A DNA stretch of 48,900 nt from Candidatus Acidiferrales bacterium (GTDB lineage: Bacteria > Acidobacteriota > Terriglobia > Acidiferrales > UBA7541). The position numbers and the translations under genes were made by a program. Below, piece by piece: positions 42,451 to 48,900 of the stretch. Below the pieces are notes generated by a model, which did no database searches, had not been told where the DNA came from, and saw only the letters and a program-made list of their open reading frames with translations. Position 1 is the stretch's first letter; every line of letters begins with the position of its first letter. Where the stretch lies: NCBI GenBank assembly GCA_030037775.1, contig JASHQB010000306.1, positions 1-48,900 of the forward strand, given 5' to 3'.

Positions 42451-43881
42451 GTGGCTTCTCCTGCGCAAAAGAAACTGCGGGTAGAAAGCGAGCGCATCGC
42501 GCTCCTGCGGCAGATTCCCTCCGTCGACGAAGTCCTGAATGCGCCTCAGGCGGGAAAATTGATCGACGCCGCCGGGCGCGCGATGACCGCAGCCACCGTC
42601 CGCGAAGTGCTGGCCGAGTTGCGCGAAAAAGCGCGGAACGGAGCGCCGGCCGCTGTGCTCGGCATCGCTGAAATTCACAACGTCATTGCCCGGAAGATTG
42701 AAGAAAAACTGGCGCCGTCGCTGCGCGCGGTCATCAACGCAACGGGCGTGGTGCTTCACACGAATCTGGGACGCGCGCCACTCTCGAAAGCATCTGCCGA
42801 ACGCATCGCCGCCACGGCGACGCGATACTCCAACCTCGAGTTTGACCTCGCCGCTGGCGAACGCGGCAAACGCGACGCCCACACCAGCCGTGCCCTCGCG
42901 GAACTCACCGGCGCCGAGGCGGCCATCGTCGTGAACAACAACGCTGCCGCGGTCTTCTTGGTCCTGAACACCCTGGCCAAAAACGCCGAAGTGATTGTCT
43001 CGCGTGGCGAGCTTATCGAGATCGGCGACGGCTTCCGCATCCCGGAAATCATGGCCGAGAGCGGCGCGCGACTGCGCGAAGTCGGCACCACCAACCGCAC
43101 GCGAATCGCCGATTACCAGCGTGCTATCGGCGGCGAAACGCGTCTGCTTCTCCGTGTGCACCCTTCGAATTTCAAAATTATAGGATTCACCAGGCGGCCT
43201 GAACTCGAAGAACTGACCGCGCTGGGACACAAGAAGCGCATTCCCGTCTTTGAAGATCTTGGCTCCGGCTGCCTCACCGATCTCGCCGATGCGGGCGCCG
43301 GTGAGCCTGTCGTGCGCCTCAGTTTTGCGGCCGGCGTTGACGTCGTCACGTTCAGCGGCGATAAGTTGCTTGGCGGCCCTCAGGCAGGCATTATCGCCGG
43401 AAAGAGGAAACTCGTCGAACGCGTGCGCCGAAATCCTCTCTTCCGCGCCTTGCGCGTCGATAAGCTCACCATTGCCGCCCTTGAAGCCACGCTCGACGCC
43501 TACCGCCGCGGGGCGCTGGACGAAATTCCCGCGCTGCGCATGATTCGCATGCGCCTGGAGGAGCTCGAACGCCGCGCCCGCGCATTCACGGAGAGATTGC
43601 GTGCCAACTTGCCGAGCGGAGCAGCAATTGAAGTTCGTCGCGGATTTTCCGTGATCGGCGGAGGCTCAACGCCAGAACAAAAATTGCCGACCACGCTCGT
43701 CGCGGTGCGCAGCGACCGTCAATCCGCGGCCCAAATCGAAGAGCGCCTCCGAAAACCAACGAGCGGAGCAACGCCGGTCATTGCGCGCATCGAAAAAAAC
43801 ACCCTCATGATCGATTTGCGTACTGTTTTCGAAGAGGAAGAGCCGGCCCTCGGCTCGGCTCTCAGCACCGCACTAGCCTAG
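42451..43881 (+). CDS. selA: L-seryl-tRNA(Sec) selenium transferase
   Basis: This PLP enzyme of about 476 residues turns seryl-tRNA(Sec) into selenocysteinyl-tRNA using selenophosphate. It has the N-terminal LLRQIPSVDEVL domain, VINATGVVLHTNLGRAPLS, the NNNAAAVFLVLNTLA loop, EVGTTNRTRIADY, VFEDLGSGC and the PLP-lysine site TFSGDKLLGGPQAGII. It implies that the organism makes selenoproteins. I choose GTG 42451, but TTG 42412 is also in frame and neither has a good ribosome site. selB, selD and tRNA-Sec are not in the window. It converges on larB with 17 bp between. Confidence 0.92.
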   Translation: MASPAQKKLRVESERIALLRQIPSVDEVLNAPQAGKLIDAAGRAMTAATVREVLAELREKARNGAPAAVLGIAEIHNVIARKIEEKLAPSLRAVINATGVVLHTNLGRAPLSKASAERIAATATRYSNLEFDLAAGERGKRDAHTSRALAELTGAEAAIVVNNNAAAVFLVLNTLAKNAEVIVSRGELIEIGDGFRIPEIMAESGARLREVGTTNRTRIADYQRAIGGETRLLLRVHPSNFKIIGFTRRPELEELTALGHKKRIPVFEDLGSGCLTDLADAGAGEPVVRLSFAAGVDVVTFSGDKLLGGPQAGIIAGKRKLVERVRRNPLFRALRVDKLTIAALEATLDAYRRGALDEIPALRMIRMRLEELERRARAFTERLRANLPSGAAIEVRRGFSVIGGGSTPEQKLPTTLVAVRSDRQSAAQIEERLRKPTSGATPVIARIEKNTLMIDLRTVFEEEEPALGSALSTALA

Positions 43882-43898
43882 TTTTCCCGCAGAAGAAT

Positions 43899-44651
43899 TC
43901 AAAGGTGATTGATGCAGCTCGCCACGCACGCGGCGCCAAAGCCGTTGTCGATGTTCACCACGCTGATGTTCGACGCGCAACTGTTCAGCATCGCGAACAG
44001 CGCCGCTAAGCCAGAAAAACTCGCGCCGTACCCAACGCTGGTGGGGACGGCAATCACCGGCACGCTCACCAGTCCCGCCACCACGCTCGGCAGTGCGCCT
44101 TCCATCCCCGCGGCGCAGATAATCACGCGCGCGTCTCTGATTTTTTCGCGATGCGCAAGCAGCCGGTGCAGACCCGCCACGCCCACGTCGTACAGCGCCT
44201 CGGCCGGGTTCCCGAGCATTTCCGCCGTGATCAGCGCCTCTTCCGCCACCGGAATGTCGCTCGTTCCCGCCGTAACAATAAGAATCAGCCCCTTGCCTGT
44301 AGTTTTCTTACCGCGGCGAATCGCTATCGTGCCCGAAAGTTCGTAGAATTTCGCGTCGCGCGTGATCCGGCGAACCAGCGCGTAAACTTTCGCGTCCGCG
44401 CGCGTAATCAAAATATTGTGCGACGATTTCGCACGCAGCATTCCGCGCACAATTTCTGCCACTTGCTTTGGCGCTTTCCCGCGCGCAAAAATCACTTCCG
44501 GATAGCCCTGCCGCAACCCTCGGTGATGGTCAATCTTCGCGAATCCCAAATCCTCAAACGGCAAATTCTTCAGCCGCTTGATGGCCTCGTCGCACGAGAC
44601 GCGCCCCTTTTTCAGCCCCTCCACCAATTCGTGAATGTCGTCGGCGTTCAT
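43899..44651 (-). CDS. larB: Nickel pincer cofactor biosynthesis protein LarB
   Basis: This 250-residue protein has an AIR-carboxylase-like (PurE-type) fold and carboxylates and hydrolyses nicotinic acid adenine dinucleotide, the first step of the nickel-pincer cofactor of lactate racemase-type enzymes. Family marks are LGFAKIDHHRGLRQGYPEVIFARGK, SGTIAIRR, IVTAGTSDIPVAEEA, VCAAGMEGALPSVVAGLVSVPVIAVPTSVGYGAS and a Cys-containing end VNIDNGFGAACVASCIN. LarA, LarC and LarE are not in the window. LarB alone is also common in genomes, so a cofactor role is likely but not proven here. Confidence 0.92.
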   Translation of the reverse strand: MNADDIHELVEGLKKGRVSCDEAIKRLKNLPFEDLGFAKIDHHRGLRQGYPEVIFARGKAPKQVAEIVRGMLRAKSSHNILITRADAKVYALVRRITRDAKFYELSGTIAIRRGKKTTGKGLILIVTAGTSDIPVAEEALITAEMLGNPAEALYDVGVAGLHRLLAHREKIRDARVIICAAGMEGALPSVVAGLVSVPVIAVPTSVGYGASFSGLAALFAMLNSCASNISVVNIDNGFGAACVASCINHL

Positions 44652-44713
44652 AGATGTACGTCAGCCTCAAAATGCGCCGAGGCATTCTAGCATTCCGCGC
44701 CTTGACGGGTACC

Positions 44714-44741
44714 TTGACTTTGCCCGAACGCGCTCCATAAA
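44714..44741 (+). promoter_or_regulatory. Candidate promoter of ubiX-ubiA-mqnE
   Basis: TTGACT (44714-44719), a 16-base spacer and CATAAA (44736-44741). Transcription would begin near 44748, about 15 bases before the ubiX ATG at 44764. It lies in the divergent gap with larB. Confidence 0.45.
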
Positions 44742-44763
44742 CTCAAAGTTTCAACTCACCGCG

Positions 44764-45387
44764 ATGGCCCATACCGAAGGCAAGACCATCACTGTAGGAA
44801 TCACCGGCGCGAGCGGCGCAATTTACGCGCAAGCGATGCTTCGCGCACTCGACGCCGACGCGCGTGTTTCCCGCGTCTACCTCGTCGCCACCGAGGCCGG
44901 CCTGCGCCTCATCACTACCGAGCTCGCCATCGTCGCGCAGGAACCAAAGAAACTCGCGTCACTCCTCACCGGCACACCCGCGAAAAAATTCGAATGCCTG
45001 CCAAACAAGGACATCGGCGCGTCCATCGCTTCCGGCAGCGCCGCCGTCGACGCCATGGTCGTGATCCCCTGCTCTGCGGGCGCGCTAGGCGCCATCGCCT
45101 CCGGCATCAGCGACGATTTGCTCGCGCGCGCCGCCGACGTTTGCCTGAAAGAGCGCCGCAAACTTGTCCTCTGCCTGCGTGAAACGCCGCTCAACCGCAT
45201 CCACATCGAAAACATGCTGCGCGTCCACGATGCCGGCGCAATCGTCATGCCCGCGATGCCCGCGTTTTATTACGCGCCGAAGTCCATCGACGAAATGGTC
45301 GAACAGTTCGTCTACCGCGTCCTCGCGCAGCTCGGATTGCCTCGGGAAGAGCAATTTCGCTGGTCCGGCGGAGCAAAAAGGAAATGA
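44764..45387 (+). CDS. ubiX: Flavin prenyltransferase UbiX (menaquinone-route type)
   Basis: This protein of 207 residues makes prenylated FMN, the cofactor of UbiD-family decarboxylases. It has VGITGASGAIYAQAML, the VIPCSAGALGAIASGISDDLLARAADVCLKERRKLVLCLRETPLNRIHIENML stretch and VMPAMPAFYYAPKSIDE. The frame is open upstream, but ATG 44764 matches the family start. With ubiA and mqnE downstream, it probably serves the decarboxylation step of futalosine-route menaquinone synthesis; the partner UbiD-type enzyme is not in the window. Its stop overlaps the ubiA start (ATGA). Confidence 0.93.
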   Translation: MAHTEGKTITVGITGASGAIYAQAMLRALDADARVSRVYLVATEAGLRLITTELAIVAQEPKKLASLLTGTPAKKFECLPNKDIGASIASGSAAVDAMVVIPCSAGALGAIASGISDDLLARAADVCLKERRKLVLCLRETPLNRIHIENMLRVHDAGAIVMPAMPAFYYAPKSIDEMVEQFVYRVLAQLGLPREEQFRWSGGAKRK

Positions 45388-46271
45388 CGCACAGCCGCAT
45401 CCGCACCGTGCTCGAAATGATTAAGTTCGAGCACTCCGTCTTTGCGTTGCCCTTCGCGCTCGTCGCCGCCCTCCTCGCCGAACGCACCGGACGCGCCGCC
45501 TGGCCCGCGCCTCGCACCATCGCCTGGCAGCTCGCTTGGATTACCGTTGCTATGGTCGGCGCGCGCTCCGCCGCCATGACCATGAACCGCATCGCCGACA
45601 TCCACTACGACGCCGCGAACCCACGCACTCAGAATCGCGCTCTGCCCAAGGGGCTGCTCTCCCTCCGCTTCGCCTGGACCTTCACGCTCATCTCCGCCGC
45701 CGTGCTGGTCATCGCCGCCTGGCAACTCAACCGCCTCGCCCTCGAACTCTCGCCCCTCGCCCTCGCTTTCCTCTTCCTCTACTCCTACACAAAGCGCTTC
45801 ACCGCCTTGTCTCACCTCGTCCTGGGGTTTTGCCTCGGCATTTCCCCCGCCGCTGCCTGGATCGCCGTGCGCGGCGCGCTCGACTCACGCATGCTCATCC
45901 TCTGCGCCGCGGTCACTCTGTGGGTCGGCGGCTTCGACGTCCTCTACGCCTGCCAGGACGTCGAATTCGACCAGCAAGCCGGCCTCTACTCCATTCCCAA
46001 GCGCTTTGGCATCGCCGGCGCTCTCGGCATCGCTCGCATCATGCACGTGATGATGGTCCTGCTGCTCGGTTGGCTCGCCTGGAGCTTCGCCCTCGCCTGG
46101 CCGGCATGGGCCGGCATCGTCGTGGTCGCCGCGCTGCTCGCCTACGAGCATTCGCTTGTCAAACCCAACGACCTCAGCAAAATCAATGCTGCGTTTTTCA
46201 CCATCAACGGCTATATTAGTCTGTTGTTCCTGATTTTCTGGGGCGCGGCCACGTTTGTGACCACGTTCTAG
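45384..46271 (+). CDS. ubiA: UbiA-type prenyltransferase (MqnP-like)
   Basis: This 295-residue integral membrane enzyme with about eight or nine transmembrane helices transfers a polyprenyl chain to an aromatic acid. The two Asp-rich, metal-diphosphate motifs are NRIADIHYDAANPRTQNR (about residue 65) and DVLYACQDVEFDQQAGLYSIP (about 185). Between ubiX and mqnE its substrate is most likely the bicyclic naphthoate of the futalosine pathway (MqnP) rather than 4-hydroxybenzoate; that is inference from context. It starts at an ATG overlapping the ubiX stop. Confidence 0.9.
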   Translation: MTHSRIRTVLEMIKFEHSVFALPFALVAALLAERTGRAAWPAPRTIAWQLAWITVAMVGARSAAMTMNRIADIHYDAANPRTQNRALPKGLLSLRFAWTFTLISAAVLVIAAWQLNRLALELSPLALAFLFLYSYTKRFTALSHLVLGFCLGISPAAAWIAVRGALDSRMLILCAAVTLWVGGFDVLYACQDVEFDQQAGLYSIPKRFGIAGALGIARIMHVMMVLLLGWLAWSFALAWPAWAGIVVVAALLAYEHSLVKPNDLSKINAAFFTINGYISLLFLIFWGAATFVTTF

Positions 46272-46296
46272 ATTTTCGGAATACTCGCTGGATTTC

Positions 46297-47469
46297 ATGA
46301 GCATGCAACCGCACATATCAGATGCGCGTCTCGAGCCCATCGCCCAAAAGGTCCTTGCTGCCGAACGCCTTTCCGCCGACGACGGCCTCGCGCTCTACGC
46401 CTCGAACGATCTGCTCACCATCGGCTGGCTCGCCAATCACGTCCGCGAAAAGCGCCACGGCAATATTTGCTACTTCAACGTCAATCGCCACATCAATCCC
46501 ACCAACGTCTGCGGCGCGCACTGCAAACTGTGTGCCTTCGGCCGCGACAAAGACGTCAACGGCGCTTACACCTATTCACTCGACGAAATCTGGCACCGCG
46601 CCTCGCAGGGCGTCTCCGAAGGCGCCACCGAATTCCACATCGTCGGCGGCTTGCATCCCGACTTGCCGTTCGACTTCTACCTCGACATGATTCGCGGCCT
46701 CAAGCAGCGCTTCCCGCAAGTCCATCTCAAAGCCTTCACCATGGTCGAAGTGGGATTTTATTCGCGCATCTCCAAACTCTCGATTCGCGACACGCTTCTC
46801 GCCATGAAAAACGCCGGCGTCGATTCCCTTCCCGGCGGCGGCGCGGAGATCTTCAATCCCCGCGTGCGCAAAATCATCTGCGACCACAAGACCAGCGGCC
46901 GCATGTGGCTCGACATCGCGCGCACCGCGCATCAAATCGGCCTGCGCTCCAATGCCACCATGCTCTACGGCCACATTGAAACCGCCGAAGAGCGCGTCGA
47001 ACATTTGCTGCTTCTTCGTGAGCTGCAAGACGAAACCAAAGGTTTTCAGACTTTCATCCCGCTCGCCTTTCATCCCGACAATACCGGACTCGACTTCTGC
47101 CCCAAGCCCACCGGCTTCGACGATCTGAAAACCATGGCCATTGCGCGCCTGCTGCTCGACAATTTCGACCATATCAAGGCCTACTGGATTATGCTCACGC
47201 CCAGCATCGCGCAAATCGCTTTGCGTTTCGGCGCCGACGACATCGACGGCACCGTCATCGAAGAAAAGATTTATCACGATGCCGGCGCCACTACTCCGCA
47301 GCACATGACCCGCGCCGATCTCGAGCGCCTCATTCGCGCCGCTGGCCGCGTTCCCGTCGAACGCGACACCATGTATAACGCCGTCGACCGCTCCAAAATG
47401 CCGCCCGCACCCAACGCCACCCGCACCGCCGATTTCATTCCGCAAACTTCCCTCTCCCTCAACGTTTAG
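46297..47469 (+). CDS. mqnE: Aminodeoxyfutalosine synthase (radical SAM) MqnE
   Basis: This 390-residue radical SAM enzyme joins SAM-derived adenosine to the chorismate-derived 3-((1-carboxyvinyl)oxy)benzoate, making aminodeoxyfutalosine. It has the 4Fe-4S motif CGAHCKLCAFGR (about 70-80), GATEFHIVGGLHPDLPFDFY, GVDSLPGGGAEIF, ATMLYGHIETAEERVEHLL and IPLAFHPDNTGL. It sits 25 bp after ubiA. This is good evidence that the organism makes menaquinone by the futalosine route. Confidence 0.94.
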   Translation: MSMQPHISDARLEPIAQKVLAAERLSADDGLALYASNDLLTIGWLANHVREKRHGNICYFNVNRHINPTNVCGAHCKLCAFGRDKDVNGAYTYSLDEIWHRASQGVSEGATEFHIVGGLHPDLPFDFYLDMIRGLKQRFPQVHLKAFTMVEVGFYSRISKLSIRDTLLAMKNAGVDSLPGGGAEIFNPRVRKIICDHKTSGRMWLDIARTAHQIGLRSNATMLYGHIETAEERVEHLLLLRELQDETKGFQTFIPLAFHPDNTGLDFCPKPTGFDDLKTMAIARLLLDNFDHIKAYWIMLTPSIAQIALRFGADDIDGTVIEEKIYHDAGATTPQHMTRADLERLIRAAGRVPVERDTMYNAVDRSKMPPAPNATRTADFIPQTSLSLNV

Positions 47470-47475
47470 AGCTCT

Positions 47476-48456
47476 ATGAATCAAAAGTTTTCGCTCTTTA
47501 CCCTGTGTGCTCTGTTTGTGTTCGGCGGCGTGTCCGTGCAAACGGCCACCGCGCAGACAAAGGTCTGGCAACCATCGCCGGGACATACGCAAATCGCCAT
47601 CTGGCCGGGCCCGCCGCCCGATGCGCAGCCTGTTCCGGGCCCGGAGTCCGTGCAAACCGATACAAAGTCTTTGATCGCCGGCAAGCCGACCACGGGCGTG
47701 ACCAACGTCACGCGGCCAACGATGACCGTTTATTCGTCAACGGGAAAGAACACCGGCGTTGCGATCGTCGTGTTTCCCGGCGGCGGCTTTGAGGAATTGG
47801 CCATAGACCTCGAAGGCACGGAGGTCTGCGACTGGCTCACTTCCGAGGGAATCACCTGCGTGCTGCTGAAATATCGCGTGCCAAGCCTGCCGTATGACTG
47901 GCACTGCGATTGCCGGCCCCACAATCAAATGATCTCGACATTGTCGCTGGAAGATGCTCAGCGAACCATGGGCTTGGTGCGCCTTCACGCCGCGGAATAC
48001 CACGTCGATCCGCATAAGATTGGAGTGCTCGGTTTTTCAGCGGGCGGCTATCTGATCGCGGAGATCAGCACGAATTATAAGCGCCGTTTGTATAAGCCCG
48101 TCGACGCGGCCGACAAAGAAAGCTGCCGTCCAGATTTTGCCGTGGGCGTTTATCCGGGGCATCTGTGGGTTGACGGCGACGGTTATAAATTGAATCCGAA
48201 CGTCCCGGTCACGCGGCAAACCCCACCCACGTTCTTAGTCCAGGCCGAGGATGATAACGTGGACGGCGTAAACCAATCCGTGGCGTACTACATCGCGCTG
48301 AAAAACGCTGGCGTTCCTGCAGAGCTACATCTCTACGCGCATGGCGGCCATGCTTTTGGCCTGCGCCGCCGCACGAATCTTCCCATCACCGAGTGGCCCC
48401 AGCTCGTGGACAAGTGGCTCGGAACGATTGGCATGACTTCGCCGTCGCGTGAATAA
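47476..48456 (+). CDS. Exported alpha/beta hydrolase (BD-FAE/acetylxylan-esterase-like)
   Basis: This 326-residue protein has a signal peptide (about 1-26, ending TATAQ), so it probably acts outside the cytoplasm. The oxyanion segment VAIVVFPGGGFEELA, the nucleophile elbow GVLGFSAGGYL, the Asp region AEDDNVDGV and the His in HGGHAFGLR make a full catalytic triad. The layout is like carbohydrate esterases or polysaccharide-acting lipases of the BD-FAE type. The start is six bases after the mqnE stop, but it is unlikely to be part of menaquinone synthesis. Confidence 0.85.
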   Translation: MNQKFSLFTLCALFVFGGVSVQTATAQTKVWQPSPGHTQIAIWPGPPPDAQPVPGPESVQTDTKSLIAGKPTTGVTNVTRPTMTVYSSTGKNTGVAIVVFPGGGFEELAIDLEGTEVCDWLTSEGITCVLLKYRVPSLPYDWHCDCRPHNQMISTLSLEDAQRTMGLVRLHAAEYHVDPHKIGVLGFSAGGYLIAEISTNYKRRLYKPVDAADKESCRPDFAVGVYPGHLWVDGDGYKLNPNVPVTRQTPPTFLVQAEDDNVDGVNQSVAYYIALKNAGVPAELHLYAHGGHAFGLRRRTNLPITEWPQLVDKWLGTIGMTSPSRE

Positions 48457-48471
48457 TTTCCTCGCAAAAAG

Positions 48472-48900
48472 CTATGGGCTCGCCAATCTGTGCGCTCGCC
48501 TCGCCTCGCTGCATACTCGCCACGCGAGCCACGCATAAAACGGCGCATACTCCAGCCAAAGCATCAGCGGACTCCAGTGCCATGTGCCTAGAATCCCATA
48601 TCCAATCAGCACGCTGTACGACAAAAACTGCAGAATCGTCAGCAGCAGCCACGCCGGATTAGGAAAAAAGCACAGCAGCGGAATAATCCAAGTGAAGTAC
48701 CACGGATATGCGTTCGGCGTGAGCAGCAGTACCGCCCCAAAAATCAAAAACGCCGCACGTTCCGGTTCGAGCCGCCGCGCCGCCGCCCACAGCGCCATTC
48801 CCACCACAATTCCTTCCCCAATTCCCAGCGCAATCTCGGCGTGTCCGCTGAACATCCGCAGCAAGGTAAACAGGCTCGCATTATTGTCCTGCCAGTGCGC
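48472..48900 (-). CDS. Multi-pass membrane glycosyltransferase, C-terminal part (GT87/DUF2029-like)
   Basis: The frame enters from beyond 48900 and ends at 48472; about 142 residues are seen. It has four or five hydrophobic segments and the PNAYPWYFTWIIPLLCFFPNP motif, typical of the C-terminal half of polyprenyl-phosphate-dependent mannosyltransferases (DUF2029/GT87). The preceding codons (HWQDNNASLFTLLR) are in frame with no break, so the gene starts outside the window. It converges on the alpha/beta hydrolase gene with 15 bp between. The donor and acceptor are unknown. Confidence 0.75.
   Translation of the reverse strand, partial: AHWQDNNASLFTLLRMFSGHAEIALGIGEGIVVGMALWAAARRLEPERAAFLIFGAVLLLTPNAYPWYFTWIIPLLCFFPNPAWLLLTILQFLSYSVLIGYGILGTWHWSPLMLWLEYAPFYAWLAWRVCSEARRAHRLASP

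Noticed and set aside
42237-42497. A small minus-strand frame between selA and the MXAN_5187-like gene
   Set aside because: It overlaps the starts of both neighbours, has no ribosome site and no recognisable domain; possible but not supportable.

Overview
The window looks like a chromosomal segment of an Acidobacteriota bacterium, probably class Terriglobia. The evidence is family content: an acidobacterial VWFA-related protein, a DUF5818-like secreted protein, families of exported TPR proteins, a futalosine-route menaquinone gene (mqnE), and a GC-rich genome with frequent TTG and GTG starts. Almost all of it is coding, and most genes are housekeeping. I found no tRNA, rRNA, CRISPR array, insertion sequence or prophage.

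Layout. 1-2.6 kb: the N-terminal part of an unknown gene and a PpiD/SurA-like periplasmic foldase. 2.7-10.2 kb: three tandem paralogous exported TPR proteins, each with its own TTGACA-type promoter, then an exported amidohydrolase. 10.2-15.8 kb (minus): an FMN-dependent 2-hydroxyacid oxidase and the block rplU-rpmA-obgE-nadD-rsfS-(sigma54 activator)-rlmH. 15.8-21.0 kb: a divergent pyrimidine cluster, pyrF/rlpA/pyrD on minus and pyrR-pyrB-pyrC on plus. 21-23.7 kb (minus): a dienelactone hydrolase, and glutamate dehydrogenase behind a small membrane protein with a YHS/TRASH-like Cys motif. 24-26.3 kb: ECF sigma factor, RskA-type anti-sigma factor, anchored NIPSNAP protein and DUF5818-like protein, closed by a strong terminator. 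26.4-28.7 kb (minus): serS, then an ArsR repressor and an AHSA1/SRPBCC protein. 28.8-31 kb: a DUF4287 protein and a thiolase. 31-39.4 kb (minus): purH, then a long unit TPR-ispE-prs-rplY-pth-rpsF-rpsR-rplI bounded by a good promoter and a strong terminator. 39.5-42.3 kb (minus): a molbindin and a small sulfite-oxidase-fold protein, then an MXAN_5187-like protein and the VWFA protein. 42.4-48.9 kb: selA and larB (convergent), ubiX-ubiA-mqnE for menaquinone, an exported alpha/beta hydrolase and the C-terminus of a membrane glycosyltransferase.

No single spectacular system stands out. The most interesting signals concern gene expression. (i) pyrF appears to start at a CTG codon overlapping the rlpA stop, which restores its N-terminal catalytic motif. 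(ii) Three genes (arsR, serS, rlpA) have good promoters so close to the start codon that their mRNAs should be leaderless or nearly so. (iii) All four NTGA stop/start overlaps (ATGA, GTGA, TTGA, CTGA) occur within 32 kb. Among proteins, the tandem TPR family with a conserved two-cysteine C-terminal domain, the sigma54 activator without a sensor domain inside the Obg operon, and the cysteine-free sulfite-oxidase-fold protein beside a molbindin deserve a second look. Start codons differing from the longest open frame were chosen from ribosome-binding sites, promoters, overlaps or family N-termini, as stated in each entry.
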